DNA of 45,085 bases from assembly GCA_036497565.1 (NCBI GenBank), contig DASXJE010000068.1, positions 1 through 45,085 on the forward strand, read 5' to 3'. Position 1 is the first letter of the stretch, and each line of letters starts with the position of its first letter. The stretch comes from Mycobacteriales bacterium. Its GTDB lineage: Bacteria > Actinomycetota > Actinomycetes > Mycobacteriales > QHCD01. Shown one piece after another: positions 8,885 through 17,421 of the stretch. The notes beneath the pieces are model-generated. The model made no database searches. It saw only the letters and a list, made by a program, of their open reading frames with translations, and was not told the origin of the DNA. A program made the position numbers and the translations under genes.

Positions 8885-10677
8885 TGACCACTCCTCGCCG
8901 GCTCGGTGAGCGCTACGAACTCGGCGACCCGCTCGGGCACGGGGGCATGGCCGAGGTCCTGCACGGCCGCGACGTCCGACTCGGCCGCGAGGTCGCGATC
9001 AAGCTGCTGCGCGCCGATCTGGCCCGCGACCCGTCGTTCCAGACCCGGTTCCGTCGGGAGGCGCAGGCCTCGGCCGCGCTGAACCACCCGTCGATCGTCG
9101 CGGTCTACGACACCGGCGAGGACCGCAGCGGCCCGAACGGCGCGACGCCGTTCATCGTCATGGAATACGTCCAGGGCCGGACGCTCCGCGAGATCCTGGC
9201 CGACGAGGGCCGGCTCATGCCGGACCGCGCCATGGAGGTGACCGCCGACATCTGCGCGGCGCTCGATTTCAGCCACCGCAACGGCATCATTCACCGCGAC
9301 GTCAAGCCCGGCAACGTGATGATCACCCGCACCGGCGCCGTGAAGGTGATGGATTTCGGCATCGCCCGTGCCGTCACCGACAGCGCGGCGACCGTGACCT
9401 CGACCGCGCAGGTCATCGGTACGGCGCAGTACCTTTCCCCGGAGCAGGCCCGCGGCGAGAACGTCGATGCCCGCTCGGACGTCTACTCCGCGGGTTGTCT
9501 GCTCTACGAATTGCTCAGCGGCTCGCCGCCGTTCACCGGCGACTCCCCGGTCGCGGTCGCCTACCAGCACGTGCGTGAGAACCCGAACCCGCCCAGCTCG
9601 CTCAACCCCGACGTGTCCGCGGCGGCAGACGCCATCGTGCTCAAGGCGATGGCGAAGAACCCGGCCAACCGCTACCAGAGCGCCGGCGAGATGCGCGCCG
9701 ACCTGCTGCGGGCGACCTCCGGCCGCCCGGTGCTCGCCGAACCGGTGCTCTCCGACGACGACCGCACCACCGTTCTCGGTGACACCGACACCGAGTCCGC
9801 GGCCGCCGCGGCGGGGCGGCGACGACGGCGCACCATCGGCTTCGCGCTGCTCGCGCTGCTGGTGATCGGGGTGATCGTCGCCGGCGCGCTGCTCATCCCG
9901 AAGCTGCTGGGCAGCGACGCCGACCAGTCCACCGTCCCGTCGCTGACCTCGCTCACCCGCAGCCAGGCGCAGGACCGGCTCAAGGCCAACGGCCTCAAGC
10001 TCGGCAAGGTCACCCCGCTCGCCTCCGACCCGACCCAGAAGGGCAAGGTCCTGACGCAGAGCGTGTCGCCCGGCACCAACGTCAACCGGGGCAGCGCGGT
10101 CAACGTGCAGATCGGGAGCGGTCCGGCGACCACCGCCGTACCGCCGCTCAAGGGCCTCTCGCTGGCTGCCGCGCGACGTGCCCTGGCCGCCGCACATCTC
10201 AAGGTCGGCGGCCCGATCTCCCAGGCGAGTACGCAGGCCCAGGGCACCGTGCTGGACAGCCAGCCGCCGCAGGGTCAGAACGTCGCGCCGGGCAGCACCA
10301 TCACGCTGATCGTGTCCAGCGGCAAGGTCAACGTGCCCAGCGTCCTCGGCAAGACCGACGCGCAGGCGCACCAGATCCTCGCCAACCGCGGCTTCACCAA
10401 CGTCAACAGCGTCACCCAGGTGGGCAGCGGCACCCCCGGCACCGTGATCAACCAGAACCCGGCCGGTGGCACCAATGCCGGCCCGGCCACCGCGATCACG
10501 CTGACCATCGACCAGGCACCGCCCAGCCCCACGCCGAGCCCCACGCCCAGTCCCACCCCGAGCCAGGGGCCGAGCCCGACGCCCTCCCCGACCGCGACAT
10601 CGACCACGAGCGCGCCGGCGAGTCAGTCGGCCAGCCCGAGTGCGGGCTCCTCGGCGAGCCAGAGTCCGGCCGGCTGA
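8884..10677 (+). CDS. pknB: PknB, PASTA-domain serine/threonine protein kinase
   Basis: 597 residues. The kinase domain (about 10-275) has the Gly loop GHGGMAEV, lysine K40 in VAIK, HRD (137-139), DFG (157-159) and an activation loop with T172/T174 ahead of GTAQYLSPEQARG. A juxtamembrane Arg cluster precedes a transmembrane helix (about 317-338), then three PASTA repeats (about 348-413, 415-480, 482-543) that bind muropeptides or lipid II, and a Pro/Ser/Thr-rich low-complexity tail. Related kinases carry three or four PASTA repeats. It is the last gene of the operon and meets the lipoprotein gene end-to-end with only 9 bases between. No pknA gene accompanies it, in contrast to mycobacteria. 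Confidence 0.96.
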   Translation: MTTPRRLGERYELGDPLGHGGMAEVLHGRDVRLGREVAIKLLRADLARDPSFQTRFRREAQASAALNHPSIVAVYDTGEDRSGPNGATPFIVMEYVQGRTLREILADEGRLMPDRAMEVTADICAALDFSHRNGIIHRDVKPGNVMITRTGAVKVMDFGIARAVTDSAATVTSTAQVIGTAQYLSPEQARGENVDARSDVYSAGCLLYELLSGSPPFTGDSPVAVAYQHVRENPNPPSSLNPDVSAAADAIVLKAMAKNPANRYQSAGEMRADLLRATSGRPVLAEPVLSDDDRTTVLGDTDTESAAAAAGRRRRRTIGFALLALLVIGVIVAGALLIPKLLGSDADQSTVPSLTSLTRSQAQDRLKANGLKLGKVTPLASDPTQKGKVLTQSVSPGTNVNRGSAVNVQIGSGPATTAVPPLKGLSLAAARRALAAAHLKVGGPISQASTQAQGTVLDSQPPQGQNVAPGSTITLIVSSGKVNVPSVLGKTDAQAHQILANRGFTNVNSVTQVGSGTPGTVINQNPAGGTNAGPATAITLTIDQAPPSPTPSPTPSPTPSQGPSPTPSPTATSTTSAPASQSASPSAGSSASQSPAG

Positions 10678-10686
10678 CCGGTCGGC

Positions 10687-11265
10687 TCAGTCGAGCTCGA
10701 TGTTGAAGGTCCAGACGGCGAGCACGTGGCTGCCCGACCGCCAGGTGACCTGAGCGGCTCCGGTCGGGAAGGTCCCGCCGACGGTCAGCGTCTGTGCCAG
10801 GCCCGGGCGCGCGTGCACCCGGGTGGCGCCCCGCGGGGTCAACGCGACGGCCTTGCCGGTCTCGTCGCGGGAGGAGAGTTGGCCGGCATCGGCGATCAGG
10901 TCGCCCCGAACTGCCTGCAGCCGCAGGGTGATCGTGGCCTTGGTGGAATCCGGCGGACGCCGTCGGGTGGCGGACCGGGTCGGCGCGGTGTGGACCTGCC
11001 GGGGGCCGAGCGCCGTGGCCAGCACGGTCGACCCGCCGGGCAGCGTGACCCGCACCGGGCCGCCGATCGCGAGGACGGCCGGGCGGCCCGGAACGGCGGT
11101 CGGGGTGGTGACGGCGGGCCCGGCCGACGGGATCGGCACAGCCCCGAGTGACGCGACCACCTGCGCGGGGCTCGGGTCGTGCGGCGCCGGCGGGTCGCTG
11201 CACCCGGCGACCCCGGCGATCGCGACCGCGGCGACCGCCAGGACGAGGAGCCGGCGTGCGGTCAA
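10687..11265 (-). CDS. Putative secreted lipoprotein of unknown function
   Basis: About 192 residues from a TTG start at 11265, which places a signal sequence (TARRLLVLAVAAVAIAGVAGC) at the N-terminus with the lipobox VAGC and lipidated Cys near residue 22. A Pro-rich stretch follows, then a beta-rich region with several TxTLxxxx-type strands. The start sits 4 nt after the stop of the phosphoesterase gene, and the G-rich tail of that gene can serve as ribosome binding site, so the two are probably co-translated. The longer frame starting at 11478 lies wholly inside the upstream gene and is rejected. I recognise no family. Confidence 0.7.
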   Translation of the reverse strand: MTARRLLVLAVAAVAIAGVAGCSDPPAPHDPSPAQVVASLGAVPIPSAGPAVTTPTAVPGRPAVLAIGGPVRVTLPGGSTVLATALGPRQVHTAPTRSATRRRPPDSTKATITLRLQAVRGDLIADAGQLSSRDETGKAVALTPRGATRVHARPGLAQTLTVGGTFPTGAAQVTWRSGSHVLAVWTFNIELD

Positions 11266-11269
11266 CTGA

Positions 11270-12733
11270 TCAGTGCCCGCCCACCGGGACGGGAACCGAC
11301 GCGTGCTCGACCTTCGGTGTGGGTGTGGAGTTGATGCTCCCGGTAGCCGGGTAGACCGAGCTTCCGCTCGGGGCCGGCTCGAGCGCCTGCCCGGTCGGGT
11401 TGTTGTAGATGTCGGGCCCGAACGGACGCAACCCGTCGGCGCCGGCGTACCCGAGGTGGCCCCGGCCGTCGACACCACCGGTCGTGATGCCGAACAGGTT
11501 CTCCATGCTGCGCAACCAGCTGTAGTGGTTGTAGGGCTGGTCGCTGATCGACCCGGGCTTGATGAACCGGCTGATGAAGACCGCGCCGGTGATCCCGCCG
11601 CCTGGGGTGGTGTCCTGGCCGAAGGCCTGATCCCCCGGCTGGGTGGTGTTCGGCCCGGGCAGCTCGTTGCAGCAGGCGACGATCGACTGGGCCGTGTCCG
11701 TCGGGACGTTCAAGGACGGATCGCTGTTGCCCATGTAGTCCGCGATCGAGTTGCCGTACATCTTGTACGGCGGGAACGCCTCGTCGAACACGATCTGGAT
11801 CTCGCCGTCCTTCTGGAAGGCGGGCGAGGCCATGATCTGCGGAATCCACTTCTTCAGGAACAGGTCGGCGGCGAACAGGCCACCCTGATGGTCGTGCGGG
11901 TTGCCCGTGCCGTTGGGCCCGACGCACGTCGCGTCGTGCGCGTTCGAGCAGTTGTTCGGCGTGATCCAGGAGAACTCCGGCGTCGAGGCGACCGTCTTCA
12001 GGTCGTCGCCCAGCGACGGAATCCGCGGGTGTCCGGGGATCGCCTTCAACCCGTCGAGCGGGACGACATTGCGGCAGTCCGCCGGGCTGTCGAAGACCCG
12101 GTGGAAGAACGCGGCCGGATTGTGCTTCGCCACGTACTGGTCGGTGGGTGTCGCGCTCCCCGGGTCGACGACCCCGGTCCCGGCCGGGTCGCCGGGGATC
12201 CCGCAGTGGTAGACCTCCTCGCGGGCCGGATCATTGCCCATGTCCTGGGCATAGATCTTCCAGCTCTTGTGCACCCGGTCGAGTTGGTTGAACAGGGTCC
12301 GGACCGAATGCGGATAGACGCACCCGGTGGAGGCGTAGGTCTGCCCGTCCGGCGCGGGGAATCCGGGCCGGGCGTTGGCGTAGATCGGGCAGTCCGCCTG
12401 GTTGTCCGGCGCGGGCGACTGGCCGCCGACCAGGCTGAGGTAGTTGTCCAGCGAGAAGTGGCCGGTGCCGTAGTACTGCCGCAGCAGTTCCCCGTAGCTG
12501 GGCAGCGTCTTCCACAGATAGCTGTTCTGGTTCAGCCCCGTGAACGTCGCCTCGTAGGACTTGTTCTCGAAAATGATCGTCCAGACGTGGCCGATCTTCG
12601 GCGGCTGGAAGGCCGCGGCGCTCGCCGGACTCGCCGCCGCTCCGCCCGCACCCGAGACCAACGCGGTGATCGCGGCGACCGCCGCGACTCCCACCGCTGC
12701 CCACCGCCCGCGCCGCCCCACCCGTGCCGTCAT
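11270..12733 (-). CDS. Secreted phosphoesterase (acid phosphatase / phospholipase C-like)
   Basis: 487 residues. The N-terminus has a basic start (MTARVGRRGR), a hydrophobic core and an Ala-rich cleavage region, so it is exported. The mature part begins with IGHVWTIIFENKSYEATF, the typical opening of the Pfam phosphoesterase family (AcpA, phospholipase C), followed by SLDNYLSLVGGQSP and later IQIVFDEAF, which supply metal and active-site residues in that alkaline-phosphatase-like fold. Likely it hydrolyses phosphate esters outside the cell; the substrate cannot be told. The ATG at 12733 has GGGGAG five bases upstream; the frame extends further but without a better site. It is co-directional with the lipoprotein gene downstream and inserted between pknB and trpG. 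Confidence 0.85.
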   Translation of the reverse strand: MTARVGRRGRWAAVGVAAVAAITALVSGAGGAAASPASAAAFQPPKIGHVWTIIFENKSYEATFTGLNQNSYLWKTLPSYGELLRQYYGTGHFSLDNYLSLVGGQSPAPDNQADCPIYANARPGFPAPDGQTYASTGCVYPHSVRTLFNQLDRVHKSWKIYAQDMGNDPAREEVYHCGIPGDPAGTGVVDPGSATPTDQYVAKHNPAAFFHRVFDSPADCRNVVPLDGLKAIPGHPRIPSLGDDLKTVASTPEFSWITPNNCSNAHDATCVGPNGTGNPHDHQGGLFAADLFLKKWIPQIMASPAFQKDGEIQIVFDEAFPPYKMYGNSIADYMGNSDPSLNVPTDTAQSIVACCNELPGPNTTQPGDQAFGQDTTPGGGITGAVFISRFIKPGSISDQPYNHYSWLRSMENLFGITTGGVDGRGHLGYAGADGLRPFGPDIYNNPTGQALEPAPSGSSVYPATGSINSTPTPKVEHASVPVPVGGH

Positions 12734-12738
12734 GCCAA

Positions 12739-12744
12739 CTCCCC
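12739..12744 (-). promoter_or_regulatory. Ribosome binding site deciding the phosphoesterase start
   Basis: GGGGAG on the minus strand, 5 nt before the ATG at 12733. It favours this start over the upstream in-frame one at 12772. The remaining gap to 12908 shows nothing I can name. Confidence 0.55.
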
Positions 12745-12908
12745 GTGTCGGTGTGACATCGACCCGCAGCACCTGCGCGGCCCATCCGCAATGGAGGGCC
12801 GCTTGGTGAAGAATTGGGGGTACGGAGTCCCGGTGTCAATGGTTTGCGCCGATTACGCCGCCGCCGATCGCTTTGTGCAGAGTGGGGCGCGAGGGGAAGA
12901 AGTGGCGC

Positions 12909-13565
12909 TCAGGCGGGCCGGAGCGAGGCCAGCCGCAGCCGCTCGACCTTCGCGGCGAGGTCCGGAGCGCGGTTGCGCGCCGTGGGAAGGCCGCAGGAGG
13001 CCAGCCAGGTCCCGAGCAGGAGATGCCCGCCCTGGGTCAGGACCGACTCGGGATGGAACTGCACGCCCTCGATCGGCAGGTCGCGGTGTCGCAACGCCAT
13101 GACGACACCGGATTCGGTCCGGGCGGTGACCACCAACTCAGCGGGCAGGGTCGACTCGACCGCGGCGAGCGAGTGGTAGCGCGTCGCGGTGAACGGGTCC
13201 GGGAGATCGGCGAGGACCCCCGCACCGGCGTGCCGCACCTCGCTCGTCTTGCCGTGCAGCAGCTCGGGCGCCTGGATCACCCGCCCGCCGTAGGCGACCG
13301 CGATCGCCTGGTGCCCCAGGCAGACACCGAGCAGCGGCGTACCGCGCTCCGCGCAGGCGTGCACCATCGGCACGCTCACCCCGGCCCGCTCCGGCACGCC
13401 GGGTCCGGGGCTGAGCAGCACCGCGTCGACACCGAGGGCGTCGAGCTCGTCCGGACCGACCTCGTCGTTTCGCCGTACGACGCACTCGGCCCCCAGCTGC
13501 GCCAGGTAGTGGACGAGGTTGTAGACGAAGCTGTCGTAGTTGTCGACGACGAGGACGCGGGTCAT
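12909..13565 (-). CDS. trpG: Class I glutamine amidotransferase subunit of anthranilate/aminodeoxychorismate synthase
   Basis: 218 residues, the usual size. It starts with the family hallmark VLVVDNYDSFVYNL, has the oxyanion region LLSPGPG, nucleophile C82 in GVCLGHQ and the catalytic pair H171/E173 in QFHPES. It releases ammonia from glutamine for a TrpE- or PabB-type chorismate-using partner, which is not in this window. The equivalent gene lies beside pknB in mycobacteria (annotated trpG), so the location supports orthology; whether it serves tryptophan, folate or both cannot be decided here. It follows a dehydrogenase gene by 9 nt and may share its transcript. Confidence 0.92.
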   Translation of the reverse strand: MTRVLVVDNYDSFVYNLVHYLAQLGAECVVRRNDEVGPDELDALGVDAVLLSPGPGVPERAGVSVPMVHACAERGTPLLGVCLGHQAIAVAYGGRVIQAPELLHGKTSEVRHAGAGVLADLPDPFTATRYHSLAAVESTLPAELVVTARTESGVVMALRHRDLPIEGVQFHPESVLTQGGHLLLGTWLASCGLPTARNRAPDLAAKVERLRLASLRPA

Positions 13566-13574
13566 GGGGTCACG

Positions 13575-14561
13575 TCACGAGCCGTCGAGGCGCACCGACG
13601 TTCCGGAGGCGGCGGAGGCGTTGGCGGCCTCCATCAACCGGGTCAGATCGGCACCGATGTCGACGTTGTGACCAGCCCAGCTCCCGTCGGCGGAATGCCG
13701 CACCCACTGGACGAACGCCGTCGGCTGGTCGTCGGGGATCGGCAGCTCCGACCACCCGGAGTCGTCACCGGCGCGGACCTTGAGCGTCGACGCGGACGTG
13801 TCGAAGAGCAGGCTGCCTGCGGTGCCGTAGATCTCGATCGTGAACGGCGACTGCGCGGCGGCGAATCCGGCCTCCACCACCGCGAGCTTGCCGTTCGGGT
13901 AGCTGAGCACCGCCACGGCGTTGTCCTCGACCGCGTGGCCGGTCACGCTGCCGTAGCTGGCGGTGAGGCTCTCCGGCATCCCACCGGCGAACAGCCGGGC
14001 GAGGTACATCGGGTGACAGCCCAGGTCGACCATCGCGCCCCCGCCGCAGGCCTTGGGGTCGAAGAAGCGGTCCGGCAGCCAGGCCTTCCCGACCGCTCCG
14101 TTGTGGGCGAGGCGGGTGCGGACCAGGGTGATCTCCCCCAGCCGACCGCTCGCCACCACGTCGGCGATGGCCTGGGTGTAGCCGTGGTAGAGCCGCGGCA
14201 ACGACAGCACCAGGGCGACCCCGGCGTCGCGGGCGGCGGCGATGAGCGCGTCGGCGTCGGCGGTCGAGAGGGCCAGGACCTTCTCGGTGAAGACGTGCTT
14301 GCCGGCCCGGATGGCGGCCCCGATCACCTCGGGATGGAGGTTGGTAGGGGTATCGACGATCACGCCGTCCAGGTCGGGGGTCGCGAGAAGCTCGGCGAGG
14401 TCGTCGTAGTACTTCACGCCGAGCTTCTCCGCCCCGGCCCGGCCGCGCTCCGCGTCGTCGTCCCAGGCCCCGACGATCTCGACGTCGGGGTGCTCGGTGG
14501 CCTGGCGGGCGTAGTCGCCGGCGTGGACGTGCCAGAAGCTGAGCATCGCGACGCGCAACAT
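13575..14561 (-). CDS. Gfo/Idh/MocA-family NAD(P)-dependent oxidoreductase
   Basis: 328 residues. The Rossmann N-terminal half opens with LRVAMLSFWHVHAGDYA, a His-bearing variant of the usual glycine-rich GxGxxG loop. The second landmark, normally EKP, reads TEKVLAL (E93-K94-V95), so the Pro is replaced. The C-terminal half carries GGAMVDLGCHPMYLARLF, which holds the catalytic Asp/His region of the family. Substrates are usually sugars, cyclitols or related alcohols; none can be assigned. GGAAGG lies upstream of the ATG. It is divergent from the PPK2 gene across an 87-bp gap and 9 nt upstream of trpG, a placement not seen in the classical pknB neighbourhood. Confidence 0.88.
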   Translation of the reverse strand: MLRVAMLSFWHVHAGDYARQATEHPDVEIVGAWDDDAERGRAGAEKLGVKYYDDLAELLATPDLDGVIVDTPTNLHPEVIGAAIRAGKHVFTEKVLALSTADADALIAAARDAGVALVLSLPRLYHGYTQAIADVVASGRLGEITLVRTRLAHNGAVGKAWLPDRFFDPKACGGGAMVDLGCHPMYLARLFAGGMPESLTASYGSVTGHAVEDNAVAVLSYPNGKLAVVEAGFAAAQSPFTIEIYGTAGSLLFDTSASTLKVRAGDDSGWSELPIPDDQPTAFVQWVRHSADGSWAGHNVDIGADLTRLMEAANASAASGTSVRLDGS

Positions 14562-14648
14562 GCGGGAGCCTTCCGTCGGGGAGCCGGTATCGGCATTACG
14601 ACCCTACCCAGCGCCCGGCACCACCCGGCATGGGCCACAGTGATCGAC

Positions 14649-15560
14649 ATGGACAAGCGAGTGCGGTTCGTCCGCGACCTGGTCGAGCCACTTCGGGTGC
14701 CGGCGGGATCGCGGGTCACCCTCCGGCGCGATCACGACGCGGGCTACACGGGCGGGATGCGCAGCAAGACAGAGGCCAAGGCCCGCCTGGCCGAGGGTGT
14801 CAAGCTCATCGCCCACCACCAGGACAGGCTGGCGGCCCAGGACACCGTCGGCGTACTCCTGGTGCTGCAGGGCCTCGACGCGGCGGGCAAGGACAGCACC
14901 ATCAAGCACACGATGCACGGGATCAACCCGCAGGGCGTCGAGGTCACGAGCTTCAAAGAGCCGTCAGTGGAAGAACTCCAGCACGACTTCCTCTGGCGCT
15001 ACCAGCGGTCGATCCCGGAACGCGGCCGGATCGGGATCTTCAACCGGTCCCACTATGAAGAGGTGCTCGTGGTCCGCGTGCACCCTGAGCTGCTCGCGGC
15101 CGAGCGGATCCCTGCCGAGGCCAGGGCGAGCGGCGTATGGAAGCGGCGCTACCGGGACATCAACGACTGGGAGCACCATCTCGTCGACAACGGCATCCGC
15201 GTCGTCAAGGTGTTCCTCAACCTCTCCCGCGAGGAGCAGGCCAGACGCTTCCTCAAGCGGATCGACCGCCCGGAGAAGAACTGGAAGTTCTCCCCGAGCG
15301 ACGTGCGGGAGCGCCGGTTCTGGGACGACTACCAGGTCGCCTACGACCACATGCTCAGCCACACCAGCACACCGTGGGCGCCGTGGTACGTCGTCCCCGC
15401 CGACCACAAGTGGTTCGCCCGGCTGGCGACCGCGGCGGTCCTCCTCCGCGAGCTCGCCGACATCGACCCGCGGTACCCGAAGCCCTCTCCCGAGGCGGTC
15501 CAGGAGATGGCGACCGCCCGCGCCGAACTGCTCACGGAGATGGGAGCCCTCAGACGGTGA
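14649..15560 (+). CDS. PPK2-family polyphosphate:nucleotide phosphotransferase
   Basis: 303 residues. The P-loop GLDAAGKD (75-82) and the lid/Walker B region GRIGIFNRSHYEEVLVVRVHP (about 126-146) are the PPK2 signature; the single-domain length fits class I or III enzymes. Such kinases move phosphate between polyphosphate and nucleoside phosphates, so the gene links energy storage to nucleotide pools. The N-terminal DHDAGYTGGMRSKTEA is typical of the actinobacterial group. I use the ATG at 14649; a GTG three codons earlier is an equal alternative as neither has a clear Shine-Dalgarno. The last 11 bases overlap the convergent oxidoreductase gene. Confidence 0.92.
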   Translation: MDKRVRFVRDLVEPLRVPAGSRVTLRRDHDAGYTGGMRSKTEAKARLAEGVKLIAHHQDRLAAQDTVGVLLVLQGLDAAGKDSTIKHTMHGINPQGVEVTSFKEPSVEELQHDFLWRYQRSIPERGRIGIFNRSHYEEVLVVRVHPELLAAERIPAEARASGVWKRRYRDINDWEHHLVDNGIRVVKVFLNLSREEQARRFLKRIDRPEKNWKFSPSDVRERRFWDDYQVAYDHMLSHTSTPWAPWYVVPADHKWFARLATAAVLLRELADIDPRYPKPSPEAVQEMATARAELLTEMGALRR

Positions 15561-16497
15561 AGTCGAGCACGAGCCGCCCGCGTATCCCACCGGCCTCGAG
15601 CAGCTTGTGTGCCTCGGCGGCTTCTGCGGCGGGGAGCACCTGCGCCACCCGAAGGGTGAGGACCCCCTCCTCGGCCTGTCGGCGGAGCTGGTCCAACCGC
15701 ACGGTGTCCTCCGCGGAGGCGGCGACCTGGATCTCGTGGACGCGGATCGCTCGCTCACCGGCGCTCTTCCAGCCACGGACGACGGCGAGACCGCCACCGT
15801 CCGCGATCGCCGGAAGTGTGCGCGCGAGCTGCACCGCCCCGTCGGCCACTCCGGCGACGCCCGCCGGTGCCACGGCGCGGATGGCAGCGGAGATCCCGTC
15901 GCCGCGGGGCACGATCTCGTCGGCGCCGAGCGTCCGCACCAGATCCCGGTCGGCGTCCGAGCCATCGGCGATCACCCGCAGGCCGTCGGCTTTCGCGAGT
16001 TGGATGACGTATCCGCCGTAAGCGCCGGCGGATCCGGTGACTCCCACCGCCTGTCCAGGCCGAAGTGCCAGGGCGTCGAGCGTCAGTCGCGCGGTGAGGG
16101 CGTTCATGAGGAGGGTGGACGCGGCCGGGAGATCGAACCCGGCCGGCGCGGGGACGACCGACGCGGCGGGCGCGACGATCTGCTCGGCATATGCGCCGCC
16201 GTGCGGGCCCCTCGGCACCATCACCACGATCACGCGGTCTCCGACCGCCAACCGACCGTCCCCGTCCGGGCCGATCCGATCGACGATGCCCGCGGCGTCC
16301 ATGCCGGGGACGAACGGCGGGCGCCTCCCGGCGAGCCGGGACGCCTGCGCTCCGGCGCGGAACAGGGTGTCGGTCGGATTCACCGCCGCTGCGTGGACCC
16401 TGATCCGGACCTCGCCCGGTCCCGGCTGCGGCTCGGGCAGCTCCACGGTCTGCAACGCATCGGGACCACCGAATTCGCGTACTCCGATTGCTCTCAT
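15550..16497 (-). CDS. Zinc-free medium-chain alcohol dehydrogenase / quinone oxidoreductase-like protein
   Basis: 315 residues. The start MRAIGVREFGGPDALQTVE and the catalytic-domain sequence HAAAVNPTDTLFR are typical of the NADPH:quinone oxidoreductase branch of the MDR superfamily. The nucleotide-binding loop is VTGSAGAYGGYVIQLAK (about 150-166), a variant of the AxGGVG loop. Cysteine zinc ligands are missing, as expected for this branch. It probably reduces quinones or activated alkenes with NADPH. The ATG at 16497 matches the family N-terminus; longer forms add an unrelated leader. The gene converges on and overlaps the end of the PPK2 gene. Confidence 0.88.
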   Translation of the reverse strand: MRAIGVREFGGPDALQTVELPEPQPGPGEVRIRVHAAAVNPTDTLFRAGAQASRLAGRRPPFVPGMDAAGIVDRIGPDGDGRLAVGDRVIVVMVPRGPHGGAYAEQIVAPAASVVPAPAGFDLPAASTLLMNALTARLTLDALALRPGQAVGVTGSAGAYGGYVIQLAKADGLRVIADGSDADRDLVRTLGADEIVPRGDGISAAIRAVAPAGVAGVADGAVQLARTLPAIADGGGLAVVRGWKSAGERAIRVHEIQVAASAEDTVRLDQLRRQAEEGVLTLRVAQVLPAAEAAEAHKLLEAGGIRGRLVLDFTV

Positions 16498-16534
16498 GCC
16501 GCCGCAACCACACCGGGCGGCCGGGTCATTCCGG

Positions 16535-17338
16535 CTAGCGGGCGACCCGGGCATAGCCGAGCTGCACCGATCCGTCGTACGCCGGCATCTGCACCCGGCG
16601 GCTGCGGCTGACCTGGTAGCCGAGCCCGAAGGCGGCGGCCGCCTCGCGGTAGACCACGACGCCGCGTTCCCGGCCGAGCGCCCGGCTCATGCCGGCGACG
16701 TCGCCGATCGCGGTGATCCGGTAGGGCGGGGAGTAGGTGCGTCCGTAGAGCAGCAGGACGTTGCCGACGCAGCGGATCGCCCCGGTCGTGATCAACCGCT
16801 GCCCCATGATCGTCATCGCCTCGGCGCCGCCGGCCCACATGGCGTTGACGACGGACTGCACGTCCTGCTGGTGCACGACGACGTCGTCGGCACTGCGGGC
16901 GCCGGGCGGCAGTCCGCCGCCGGCCTGCCGCGGCGCGTCGTCGAGGGTCACGGTGAGCGCGGGGCCGTGGACCGCGCGCAGACCCACCGGCAGCTCGAGT
17001 GAGTCGGCCGCGTTCCCCGCGGCCGTGGCCCGCCGGTCGCCGCGCCCGTCCGCGGCCTCGAGCCGGCCCACCTGGCGCTGCAGCCGGGTCACCTGGGCGG
17101 ACAACCCCGCCACGGTGCGCTCCTCGGCCGGGATGAGCTGGGCGAGATCGAGTCGGCGGCCGGCCCGCAGGTCGGTGCCCCGCGCGGTCTCGGCACTCGT
17201 GGCGAAGAGGACCCCCGCGAGCAGGCACGCCACCGGCACCAGGACCCGCCAGACCGGCGAACGCCGCACCGTGCCGCCGCCCCCGGACGGCGCGAACCAT
17301 CGCCGTACGACGTTCCTTACTCGCTCCAACGCTCCCAC
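16535..17338 (-). CDS. DUF881-family membrane-anchored protein
   Basis: 267 residues from a GTG. A cytoplasmic basic N-terminus is followed by one transmembrane helix (about 29-47), a coiled-coil stretch (about 68-95, VAGLSAQVTRLQRQVGRLE) and the DUF881 domain with GPALTVTLDDAP, the HQQDVQSVVNAMWAGGAEAM block and the GNVLLLYGRTYSPPYRITAIGD-like core. A DUF881 gene beside crgA is a conserved actinobacterial arrangement (Rv0012 in M. tuberculosis), which supports a link to division or the envelope; the molecular function is unknown. It is divergent from crgA. Confidence 0.9.
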   Translation of the reverse strand: MGALERVRNVVRRWFAPSGGGGTVRRSPVWRVLVPVACLLAGVLFATSAETARGTDLRAGRRLDLAQLIPAEERTVAGLSAQVTRLQRQVGRLEAADGRGDRRATAAGNAADSLELPVGLRAVHGPALTVTLDDAPRQAGGGLPPGARSADDVVVHQQDVQSVVNAMWAGGAEAMTIMGQRLITTGAIRCVGNVLLLYGRTYSPPYRITAIGDVAGMSRALGRERGVVVYREAAAAFGLGYQVSRSRRVQMPAYDGSVQLGYARVAR

Positions 17339-17387
17339 TCCGGTACAGCCAGCCGACCGCGGGCCTGCGCGACCGGTCAGTCGCGTC

Positions 17388-17393
17388 TACGCT
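17388..17393 (+). promoter_or_regulatory. Putative -10 element of crgA
   Basis: TACGCT, 28 nt before the crgA GTG and upstream of its strong AGGAGG-type binding site. It is a TAnnnT motif match only. Confidence 0.3.
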
Positions 17394-17421
17394 AACCGGC
17401 AGGAGCCGCAGGAGGAGAGCC

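Noticed and set aside
10525-10674. Pro/Ser/Thr repeat at the end of pknB as a DNA repeat element
   Set aside because: Low-complexity coding sequence of a flexible extracellular tail, also seen at the end of pstP; no independent element.
10660-10690. Inverted GGCC-rich sequence between pknB and the lipoprotein gene as a shared terminator
   Set aside because: The stem is short, has a mismatch and is mostly coding; similar chance stems are frequent in such GC-rich DNA.
12873-14648. Long plus-strand frame reading into the PPK2 gene (would give 895 residues)
   Set aside because: The upstream part is antisense to trpG and the dehydrogenase gene and has only shadow composition; PPK2 homology begins at 14649.
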